NCBI GenBank assembly: GCA_017538465.1
Contig: JAFYIW010000234.1
Coordinates: 1 to 9,474, forward strand
Direction: 5' to 3'
DNA: 9,474 nucleotides
Source: Victivallales bacterium
GTDB lineage: Bacteria; Verrucomicrobiota; Lentisphaeria; Oligosphaerales; Oligosphaeraceae
The position numbers and the translations under genes are program-made. Numbering within the stretch: the first letter of the stretch is position 1; each line of letters starts with the position of its first letter. The notes under the pieces are model-generated. The model had not been told where the DNA came from, ran no database searches, and was given only the letters and a program-made list of their open reading frames with translations. Of this stretch, positions 1 through 4,580 are shown in pieces.

Positions 1-566
1 ATGGCCTTCTGGACCAGGCCGTCGTCCTTCGCGGGAAGGTCGATGCGGAAGAGCATCTGTGCGCCGTTGCCTGAATCCAGCATGACGGGCTCCGGCCAGC
101 CGAGGCTGACGAGTCCCTTGCGGATGTCGCGTGCCAGGGAGAGCGCTGTCTCGTGCTCCTCGTCGGTGCTGGAGATGTTGCTCTTGCGCACGGCGTCGCA
201 ATCGACGGGCAGCCATCGCCGGACGACCGTGTCGGCGTCGGATGTGGTGGAGTTCTGCTCGGCTGGACCGATGCGGTTGCACGCCCTGGCCAGCAGGTCG
301 GAGTCCACTGGGTTCAGCGTCACGTATGCTCCGGCGTAGCTGCGGAGCTTCGCAATGGCGTCCGCCGCCTGCGGGATGTGCTCGTAGTCGAAGTAGCCTG
401 ATTCCGTGTGTGGCCGCTGGTAGCCGGCTGTGACGGCCTTCAGGACGCGGATTTCAAACACATCCCCAGCGACGAACAGCAGCCGCAGTGCGCGAATGAG
501 TTCGTCGCGGTCTGTCATGCCGCTTTTTTTCTTTGTTGTTGTCTGATGTTGAATTCCTTGTGTCAT
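1..566 (-). CDS. Mobile-element DNA primase (AEP superfamily), N-terminal part, cut by left edge
   Basis: Open on the minus strand from ATG 566-564 to the left edge (188 residues), so the C-terminus is missing. Counting from the second in-frame ATG (518-516), the protein has a TLNPV strand near residue 67, an LLARACNR helix, a WLPVDCDAV segment with the DxD metal-binding pair (residues 106 and 108), and a DSGNGAQMLFRIDLP segment near 148. This order is that of archaeo-eukaryotic-type primases carried by plasmids and integrative elements, which make primers for element replication. Two starts are possible. ATG 566 follows an in-frame stop, has AAGAG seven bases upstream and adds a polar TTTKKKS lead-in. 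ATG 518 has no clear Shine-Dalgarno but begins nearer the conserved part. I favour 566 slightly. Oddity: the family usually has His in the SGNGxH motif and here it reads Gln. A helicase or P4-type domain may follow off the edge. Confidence 0.75.
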   Translation of the reverse strand, partial: MTQGIQHQTTTKKKSGMTDRDELIRALRLLFVAGDVFEIRVLKAVTAGYQRPHTESGYFDYEHIPQAADAIAKLRSYAGAYVTLNPVDSDLLARACNRIGPAEQNSTTSDADTVVRRWLPVDCDAVRKSNISSTDEEHETALSLARDIRKGLVSLGWPEPVMLDSGNGAQMLFRIDLPAKDDGLVQKA

Positions 567-601
567 GTTGTTTCTCTTGGAATGTTACTGGAACAAGTAA
601 T

Positions 602-640
602 CTGGACCTTGAATCAAGGTCCAGGGCTTCTGTCTGTCAA
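602..640 (-). promoter_or_regulatory. Putative primase promoter and palindromic operator
   Basis: On the minus strand a perfect -35 hexamer TTGACA lies at 640-635. Downstream of it is a perfect inverted repeat, CTGGACCTT - GAATC - AAGGTCCAG (602-624), ending 36 bases before the primase ATG at 566. A -10 placed 17 bases from TTGACA (TTGATT) matches consensus poorly and falls inside the palindrome. The palindrome could be an operator that controls primase synthesis, or a 5'-UTR hairpin. No T-tract follows on either strand, so it is not a normal terminator. Confidence 0.45.
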
Positions 641-1047
641 TCTATGTCTTTGTCATTTCGTTGCCTCCATTCGGTTTTGGTGTTGCCTGGAATCAAGGAG
701 ACGTGCCTCCGGTCCTTATGGGCATAAGCCATCGAAGTCGCACCTCTCACTATATGTAAAGAGAAATCAGAGGGGCAGAAGTCACCACCATGCGCAATTT
801 TCTTCTCACTTACGTATTCAAAAAAAACAGGGGGGCTGGCCAAGATTTTTCGCATTTTTTTAATTTGCTGCTCCATTTCCAGTTCCAAGACTGTCGTGGA
901 GCCCTGTCTTCGTTGCCTGGTTTTGTTGCCATCAGTCTACTTTCCCGTTAAAAAAAGTGAGATCCGCACACGCATGGGCAAAAACTTCTTTTATCACTGG
1001 TCATTACACTAAAGGGATGAGAGCAGCAACAGGGAACCTGGCTGTCC

Positions 1048-1073
1048 ACTGTCGTTAATCGAAATTCGACAGT
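1048..1073. repeat. Inverted repeat, 7-bp arms
   Basis: ACTGTCG (1048-1054) and CGACAGT (1067-1073) are perfect reverse complements separated by 12 AT-rich bases. The size and spacing would suit a dimeric DNA-binding protein, or a weak hairpin. It lies in the middle of the gene-poor spacer. Confidence 0.4.
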
Positions 1074-1094
1074 CAATAGTCACCCCATCTTGAG

Positions 1095-1125
1095 AAAAAG
1101 TGCTTTTTTCGTCAAAAAAAGTGCT
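1095..1125. repeat. Direct repeat AAAAAGTGCT, 21-bp pitch
   Basis: The 10-mer AAAAAGTGCT occurs at 1095-1104 and 1116-1125, offset by exactly 21 bases (two helical turns). A shorter relative, AAAAAGTGA, lies at 952-960. This could be a protein-binding site or chance in an A-rich stretch. Confidence 0.3.
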
Positions 1126-1345
1126 GTTCCAACCTTTGCGAAGAATGTTCCGTCATTGCCAGTGCCCCCGAATCTTCACTTCCTACCCTCTATATTTCCT
1201 AAAAGGACCATTTTGGTCGGGGATGGCGTGGGACTTTTTCTTAATCAGGCCGCTTATGCTCTGCCATCTATGCGAGCTCCACAAGATATTCATTCCTCAA
1301 TAGGTCGAGGAAAGGCGAAATAACTGAATTTTATTCGTATTTTAT

Positions 1346-1399
1346 CGCCTAAGCGATTGGATATAAAGTTGTTTGGCGCTTAATTAGGCAGCGTACAGA
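1346..1399 (+). promoter_or_regulatory. Conserved 54-bp promoter element, copy 1
   Basis: This copy lies upstream of the three-gene operon and ends 40 bases before its first ATG. It aligns without gaps to 2711-2764 with 45 of 54 identities. The fixed blocks are GCGATTGG, TTGTTTGG, GCTTAATTA and GCAGCGTACAGA, while the bases between them vary. Two promoter readings are possible: a TATAAA -10 at 1362-1367, or TTGGAT (1357-1362) and TTAATT (1380-1385) spaced by 17 bases. The second reading coincides with blocks kept in both copies. A common regulator is inferred from the conservation. Confidence 0.6.
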
Positions 1400-1412
1400 A
1401 CAAGCTGTACGC
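1391..1412 (+). promoter_or_regulatory. 5'-leader hairpin before the small-gene operon
   Basis: GCGTACAG (1391-1398) and CTGTACGC (1405-1412) form a perfect 8-bp stem with a six-base loop, 27 bases before the ATG at 1440. The left arm is part of the repeated 54-bp element, but the right arm is absent from copy 2. No T-tract follows. It may be an mRNA stability or regulatory stem, or an operator. Confidence 0.4.
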
Positions 1413-1439
1413 ACCCCAAACAGCCGCAAGGAGATAGAC

Positions 1440-1700
1440 ATGACGAACCACGAAAAGGAAGCCTACCTGGAGCACAGCATCAGCATCAACGAGGACGCCA
1501 TCAAGGAGCAAATCGAATGCGCGAAGGAGCACGCGAAAGCCTTCCTCGCCAACATCGCGGAGAGGCCCGGCAACCTGCGCCTGGCGCTCGGTGAGCTCGA
1601 CACCCTGGTCCAGGAGCTCCAGAACACACTCCACCAGGCCGAGGCCGCCGACTACCGCATGCAGGCGCAGCAGGAAGCGCTGAAGCTACTGAAGGCGTAA
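1440..1700 (+). CDS. Small helical hypothetical protein (86 aa), first gene of small operon
   Basis: I do not recognise this protein. It starts at an ATG preceded by AAGGAG nine bases upstream. It is charged and predicted almost wholly helical, with no signal peptide or membrane segment: an acidic N-terminus (NHEKEAYLEHSISINEDAIKEQI), a short turn at ERPGN, and a second helix rich in Leu, Gln and Glu to the C-terminus. Two amphipathic helices would suit a helical hairpin or small coiled-coil dimer, but that is inference. It is the first of three co-directional small genes behind the repeated promoter element. Third codon positions are rich in G and C, unlike the neighbouring spacer, which supports real coding. 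Its position beside an element primase suggests an accessory or regulatory role for a mobile element. Confidence 0.7.
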   Translation: MTNHEKEAYLEHSISINEDAIKEQIECAKEHAKAFLANIAERPGNLRLALGELDTLVQELQNTLHQAEAADYRMQAQQEALKLLKA

Positions 1701-1709
1701 GCAACCACA

Positions 1710-1733
1710 GGCCGGCGGCACCCCCCGCCGGCC
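1710..1733 (+). repeat. GC-rich intercistronic hairpin
   Basis: GGCCGGCGG (1710-1718) pairs perfectly with CCGCCGGCC (1725-1733) across a CACCCC loop, nine bases after the stop of the 86-aa gene and 19 bases before the next ATG. There is no U-tract, so full termination is unlikely. An RNA stem of this strength could protect the upstream message end, cause partial attenuation, or uncouple translation of the two genes. Confidence 0.55.
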
Positions 1734-1752
1734 ACAACCATAGGAGACCACG

Positions 1753-2187
1753 ATGATGATTCAAGGAACACAGCATGAGATGAGCCTGGGTGAGAAGGAG
1801 ATGTGCCTGAAAATCATGGGCCGGCAGCCACCGTTGCCATACCCGCTGAAGGAGTTCACTGGCAGCGACGGTATCACCTACCAGGAGTACGACATCCCCG
1901 AAGAAAAACGGACGGAGGTGCTCAAGCAGCTCTACCCGATGGGGACGCCGCCCGCGATGGACACGCCATTCCTGGACATCCACGAGATGCGCCTGTTCGT
2001 CCTGAAGGACTTTCGCGTCCTCCGCTACAAGGACAGCAACCTCCTGGCCAGCCCGTACTTCGACCATTCCGGAGGGCTGTTCGTGGACTGGCAGCCGCTG
2101 GATTCAGCGCTAAGACCATGCTACTTCCAGCAGATTACAATCTTCAATGGCCAGCCAATCGACAAAGGCGAGGAGGACAAGCAATGA
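1753..2187 (+). CDS. Hypothetical protein (144 aa), second gene of small operon
   Basis: I do not recognise this protein. It begins at the first of two adjacent ATGs, with GGAG seven bases upstream (Met-2 would also fit). It appears soluble and mixed alpha/beta. An N-terminal polar helix is followed by a proline-rich stretch (RQPPLPYPLKEF), then GITYQEYDIPEEKRTEVLKQL, which looks like a strand, turn and helix. Next comes PMGTPPAMDTPFLDIHEMRLFVLKDFRVLRY, and a C-terminal strand-rich region with YFDHSGGLFVDWQP. No catalytic motif, zinc ligands or transmembrane segment is evident. Its stop overlaps the next gene's ATG by four bases (ATGA), so the two are translationally coupled and probably functionally linked. 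Codon use is GC-rich like its partners. Confidence 0.7.
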   Translation: MMIQGTQHEMSLGEKEMCLKIMGRQPPLPYPLKEFTGSDGITYQEYDIPEEKRTEVLKQLYPMGTPPAMDTPFLDIHEMRLFVLKDFRVLRYKDSNLLASPYFDHSGGLFVDWQPLDSALRPCYFQQITIFNGQPIDKGEEDKQ

Positions 2188-2612
2188 GCCACGACCCATT
2201 CTTCACAGCCAGACGCTGCCAGAGGTGCGGCGGGAGCCTCGACGGAGGCAGGACCATGAGCATGTTCAATTCGCACGTCATCTGCATGGCCTGCAAGGAG
2301 AAGGAACGCCAGAGGCCGGACTACAGGGACGCGGTGGAGGCCGAAATGAAGGCCGTCCGCAATGGCGACCGCAACTTCAAGGGCATCGGCCTGAAGGGGG
2401 GCGAAATGAGCGAGAAGAAAACGCAATCGGGCATCCACGTGAAGCTCATCGGTCAGGACGGCAACATCTTCAACCTGATTGGAATCGTCCTGAGAGCCCT
2501 GCGGAGGAACGGGCGGAGCGACCTCTGCGAGCCCTTCAAGCAGGCAGTCACGTCCAGCCACTCATACCAGGAGGCGCTCGCCAAAATCATGGAGTTCATC
2601 ATCGTCGAGTAA
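2184..2612 (+). CDS. Zinc-ribbon element protein fused to a second small element domain (142 aa)
   Basis: The start ATG overlaps the upstream stop as ATGA and has AGGAGG seven bases before it. Residues 12-37 carry paired CxxC knuckles (C12/C15 and C34/C37) around GGSLDGG and MSMFN, followed by a charged helix with DYRDAVEAEMKAV and the tail NFKGIGL near 64-70. This resembles a short zinc-ribbon protein seen on mobile elements of gut bacteria (family recalled, not searched). Residues 75-142, from MSEKKTQSG through HVKLIGQDGNIFNLIGIVLRALRR to EFIIVE, resemble a different short hypothetical protein of such elements that is usually encoded alone. The two halves are in one frame with no stop between. 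Met-75 (ATG at 2406) has AAGGGGGG just upstream, so the second half may also be made separately. Biochemical roles are unknown; zinc binding is inferred from the cysteines. Confidence 0.75.
   Translation: MSHDPFFTARRCQRCGGSLDGGRTMSMFNSHVICMACKEKERQRPDYRDAVEAEMKAVRNGDRNFKGIGLKGGEMSEKKTQSGIHVKLIGQDGNIFNLIGIVLRALRRNGRSDLCEPFKQAVTSSHSYQEALAKIMEFIIVE
2394..2408 (+). promoter_or_regulatory. Possible internal ribosome binding site and in-frame start
   Basis: AAGGGGGG (2394-2401) lies four bases before ATG 2406-2408, in the same frame as the enclosing 142-aa gene. This ATG sits exactly where the zinc-ribbon module ends and the second module begins. Translation from here would give a free 68-aa copy of the C-terminal module. 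Confidence 0.45.
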
Positions 2613-2710
2613 GCCACCCAATCAACAACCAGCCGCAAGGCAGGAGTTCGGCAGTTTCCCAATCAAAGGCCAACAAATCTGAAGAATTATCGGAAATAGT
2701 TGGAGTTAAA

Positions 2711-2764
2711 CGCCTTTGCGATTGGCTTAATACTTGTTTGGAGCTTAATTAAGCAGCGTACAGA
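2711..2764 (+). promoter_or_regulatory. Conserved 54-bp promoter element, copy 2
   Basis: Second copy of the element at 1346-1399, 38 bases before the ATG of the 73-aa gene, a leader length almost the same as in copy 1. Here the central block is a perfect 12-bp palindrome, GCTTAATTAAGC (2743-2754), which has one mismatch in copy 1. Candidate boxes are TTGGCT (2722-2727) and TTAATT (2745-2750), 17 bases apart. The matching layout implies that both units respond to the same signal. Confidence 0.6.
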
Positions 2765-2802
2765 GAGGGAGACCTACCACAGCCAGCCAAACGGAGGCCA
2801 AC

Positions 2803-3024
2803 ATGAAAATCCAATACAGCATGTACCACATCAGCGGAACCACCGGAAACCAGATTGTGTTCGAGCAGGGAGAGCTTGAAGTGCCGGAAAACGGTCACGG
2901 CATCCGCTACAATCTCCGCCGGATGTTCCCGACCTTCGACATCAGCCGTCAGACCGTCGGGAACGAGAGCTTCCGGATGCACAACGCCGACTGGACTACA
3001 GGCATCGCAATCACCGTCCGCTAA
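2803..3024 (+). CDS. Small hypothetical protein (73 aa), monocistronic
   Basis: I do not recognise this protein. ATG 2803 has CGGAGG seven bases upstream, and the gene stands alone behind the second copy of the repeated promoter. The protein is strand-rich with no membrane segment: MKIQYSMYHISGTT opens with an alternating hydrophobic strand, EQGELEVPENG looks like a second strand and turn, RYNLRRMFPTFDISRQTV follows, and WTTGIAITVR closes with a final strand. A small single beta-rich domain is likely. No catalytic or metal-binding motif is seen. Shared promoter architecture with the three-gene unit suggests joint regulation and perhaps a shared accessory role on the element. Confidence 0.65.
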   Translation: MKIQYSMYHISGTTGNQIVFEQGELEVPENGHGIRYNLRRMFPTFDISRQTVGNESFRMHNADWTTGIAITVR

Positions 3025-3038
3025 CCAACCGCAGCCAG

Positions 3039-3058
3039 CCGGAGGCCAGCGCCTCCGG
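3039..3058 (+). terminator. GC-rich hairpin after the 73-aa gene
   Basis: CCGGAGGC (3039-3046) and GCCTCCGG (3051-3058) form a perfect 8-bp stem with a CAGC loop, 14 bases after the stop codon and before the fic promoter. It lacks a U-tract, so it is at best a weak or factor-dependent terminator or an mRNA 3'-end stabiliser. It is analogous to the stem at 1710-1733. Confidence 0.4.
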
Positions 3059-3077
3059 TAAACTTGTGAAATTGGAG

Positions 3078-3106
3078 TTGAAACATTCCGATTGGCTAAT
3101 TATATT
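3078..3106 (+). promoter_or_regulatory. Sigma70-type promoter of fic
   Basis: TTGAAA (3078-3083) and TATATT (3101-3106) are spaced by exactly 17 bases, each one or two bases from consensus. Transcription should begin near 3113, giving a leader of about 35 bases. CGATTGG lies inside the spacer, and CCGAT occurs at 3088, 3110 and 3129, flanking and downstream of the -10. Those sites could be bound by a regulator, possibly the HTH of Fic itself. Confidence 0.65.
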
Positions 3107-3146
3107 ATACCGATTACAAGATTTCATTCCGATACAAGGATTCACG

Positions 3147-4037
3147 ATGATGACAATTGAAGAAGCCGCAAGACAATGGAAGATTTCAGAACGACGTGTC
3201 CGCCTGCTATGCAGCTCTGGACGCATCGCCGGTGCGACGATGGTCAATCACAGCTGGCAAATACCTGATGACACTCCCAAACCTGAAGACATGCGCTCCA
3301 AGCGTACGCTCGCAGTACTGTTGAAGGATATTGAGGCCAGGAAACACCAGCTGGATGCCTGTCGTCCTTTGACTCAGGGGGAATTGGAACGCCTGCGGGA
3401 GGAGTTCGTCATTGAATACACGTACAATTCAAATGCCATCGAGGGAAATACTCTGACGTTGCAGGAAACAAGCCTGGTGCTGAAAGGTCTGACCGTGGGC
3501 GCCAAGCCGCTGAAAGACCATCTGGAGGCCGTGGGGCATCGGCAGGCATTTGACTTCATCTGCGAGCAGGTCAGCAATCCAACTCCCTTGACGGAAAGTC
3601 TCATCCGCCAGATTCACTATCTGGTGCTTTCCGACAAGCCGGAGGATCGTGGAGTCTATCGTCGTGTGCCCGTGCGTATTGTCGGCGCCTTGCACGAGCC
3701 TGTCCAGCCCTATCTCATCCAGCCTAAAATGGAGCAGCTCCTGCAGGAATATCTTTCTTCTGGGGAAAACCTGGTGTCACGGCTGGCTCGCTTCCATATC
3801 GAGTTCGAGGGCATCCATCCCTTCATCGACGGCAACGGGCGAACCGGACGCCTGCTGGTCAATCTGGAATTGATGAAGGCCGGTTTTCCACCCATCGATA
3901 TCAAGTTCTCAGACCGTGCCAAGTATTATGCGGCATTCGATGCCTGGCATTCCGGAAAGAAACGAGATGCAATGGCCATGCTCTTTGCCAACTACCTGAA
4001 CCAGCGGCTGGAGCGTTACCTGGAAATACTGCGGTAG
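3147..4037 (+). CDS. fic: Fic-domain AMP-transferase with N-terminal helix-turn-helix
   Basis: This 296-aa Fic protein is predicted to transfer AMP from ATP to Ser, Thr or Tyr of a target protein. The catalytic signature HPFIDGNGRTGR is intact (residues 224-235). SNAIEGN at 95-101 is the (S/T)xxxE(G/N) autoinhibitory motif, whose Glu blocks productive ATP binding, and it precedes the Fic core as in Fic proteins that carry their own inhibitory helix. Residues 1-40 (MMTIEEAARQWKISERRVRLL to SWQIP) form a MerR/excisionase-like HTH, so it may bind DNA or its own promoter. The start is chosen at ATG 3147: AAGG lies seven bases upstream, and the promoter -10 at 3101 excludes the longer frame from GTG 3066. 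No partner antitoxin gene is adjacent, consistent with built-in inhibition. The gene is bounded by its own promoter and terminator. It could be a toxin, a signalling enzyme or a defence effector; its target cannot be read. Confidence 0.92.
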   Translation: MMTIEEAARQWKISERRVRLLCSSGRIAGATMVNHSWQIPDDTPKPEDMRSKRTLAVLLKDIEARKHQLDACRPLTQGELERLREEFVIEYTYNSNAIEGNTLTLQETSLVLKGLTVGAKPLKDHLEAVGHRQAFDFICEQVSNPTPLTESLIRQIHYLVLSDKPEDRGVYRRVPVRIVGALHEPVQPYLIQPKMEQLLQEYLSSGENLVSRLARFHIEFEGIHPFIDGNGRTGRLLVNLELMKAGFPPIDIKFSDRAKYYAAFDAWHSGKKRDAMAMLFANYLNQRLERYLEILR

Positions 4038-4070
4038 AAAAGAATATTCCACCTCGATTGGTGCTCCTGA

Positions 4071-4105
4071 AAAGGCCGGAAGTGTTTTGCTTTCGGTCTT
4101 TTTTT
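4071..4105 (+). terminator. Rho-independent terminator of fic
   Basis: GGCCGGAAG (4074-4082) pairs with CTTTCGGTC (4090-4098), nine pairs including two G-U, across a seven-base loop. Seven T follow (4099-4105), and AAA precedes the stem. It lies 34 bases after the fic stop, so fic is a single-gene unit. Confidence 0.8.
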
Positions 4106-4367
4106 GTATTGAGGGACCATTTTGGAAGACTTTTCAAAGAAATATTGGGAAAGCTGATATGCCAGAATGATAGTCACTGTAACCAGTACTCTGTATTTTT
4201 CACCATCAAGAATCATACCTTCTATTGCGGCAATAAGTCGTAATAATCAGTAACACAGTAGCAAAAAAACGAAAAGAATGGCGATTTTTGGCTTGTGAAT
4301 CCCTAAATGCCCTTTATATTATAGTGTTTTCGTGTCGATTGAATCTGTAACGCAGGGGCAATAAGCA
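4106..4367 (+). other. AT-rich intergenic spacer between fic and the helicase operon
   Basis: An AT-rich spacer without a credible gene; with the terminator it makes a 330-base gap after fic. The small open frames lack ribosome binding sites. The only recognisable content is the promoter of the downstream operon near its right end. Confidence 0.6.
4293..4322 (+). promoter_or_regulatory. Promoter of HTH-helicase-ATPase operon
   Basis: TTGTGA (4293-4298) precedes overlapping -10 candidates TATATT (4315-4320, spacer 16) and TATTAT (4317-4322, spacer 18). The start site would fall near 4328, leaving about 40 bases of leader to ATG 4368, with AGGGG about ten bases before the start. Confidence 0.5.
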
Positions 4368-4580
4368 ATGAGTTCTGACGAAAGTCTATGGAAAGTAGAA
4401 GACGTTGGAAAATATCTGAACGTCAGCAAAGATACTATCTATCGTTGGATAGAATCCAAACAGATGCCAGCCGTCCGGATTGGAAAGAAATGGCTGTTTC
4501 GGAAAGAGTCTATCGATCTTTGGCTAAAAGAGCTTGAGCGACAGCAAAAAGAAACTATTGAGGCGAAGGAAAAACGATAA
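4368..4580 (+). CDS. Excisionase-family helix-turn-helix protein (70 aa), operon leader
   Basis: This is a compact MerR/excisionase-type winged HTH protein. LWKVEDVGKYLNVSKDTIYRWI (residues 7-28) contains the turn and recognition helix, MPAVRIGKKWLFRKESIDLWL the wing and following helix, and a charged Lys/Glu/Gln tail closes the protein. Such proteins bind DNA as transcription regulators or, in phages and integrative elements, as recombination directionality factors. Its stop overlaps the helicase start by one base (TAATG), and there is no integrase gene in the window, so a regulator of this operon is the more likely role. A subunit that delivers DNA to the helicase is an alternative. The start is preceded by AGGGG. 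The size is normal for a single-domain member of this family. Confidence 0.85.
   Translation: MSSDESLWKVEDVGKYLNVSKDTIYRWIESKQMPAVRIGKKWLFRKESIDLWLKELERQQKETIEAKEKR

Larger units (their letters stand above)
567..1345. other. Long gene-poor spacer between primase and small-gene operon
   Basis: About 780 bases without a convincing gene. Open frames here lack ribosome binding sites and recognisable protein character, and several start at TTG. The stretch is AT-richer than the flanking genes. It holds a palindrome at 602-624, a short inverted repeat CTTATG/CATAAG at 715-728, an inverted repeat at 1048-1073 (ACTGTCG, 12-base loop, CGACAGT), and repeated A-tract motifs ending in GTGCT. Lying next to a primase gene and upstream of a rightward operon, it could hold a replication origin or divergent control sites. 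No iteron array is obvious. Function unknown. Confidence 0.5.

Noticed and set aside
647..661. Four-codon minus-strand leader (MTKT) behind GGAGG, before the primase
   Set aside because: The ribosome-binding match is good, but a frame this short cannot be supported without conservation data.
715..728. Short inverted repeat CTTATG/CATAAG as an operator
   Set aside because: Six-base arms with a two-base centre are common by chance, and no promoter or gene start is adjacent.
408..863. Plus-strand 151-residue open frame
   Set aside because: It overlaps the start of the primase on the other strand, is rich in Cys, His and Phe with no domain character, and has no ribosome binding site.
637..888. 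Minus-strand 83-residue open frame upstream of the primase
   Set aside because: It starts at TTG with no clear ribosome binding site, has AT-rich third positions unlike the primase, and its protein is not recognisable. It could be a decayed gene, but I cannot support it.
1090..1323. 77-residue plus-strand frame in the spacer
   Set aside because: TTG start, no ribosome binding site, and low-complexity translation of A-rich DNA.
1501..2067. Long minus-strand frame antisense to the small-gene operon
   Set aside because: It is a GC-rich shadow frame. The plus-strand genes have ribosome binding sites, overlapping starts and stops, and plausible proteins.
3066..3146. GTG 3066 as the start of the Fic protein
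   Set aside because: A good promoter (TTGAAA-17-TATATT) lies inside this stretch, and AAGG precedes the ATG at 3147, so the extra 27 residues are very probably untranslated.
4055..4061. Another CGATTGG, as in the promoters
   Set aside because: It lies between the fic stop and the terminator with no promoter-like boxes. The heptamer also occurs inside the helicase gene near 5192, so single copies are not informative.
1205..4124. GGACCATTTTGG present near 1206 and again near 4114
   Set aside because: A shared 12-mer is expected by chance in a sequence of this length, and the flanks do not match.
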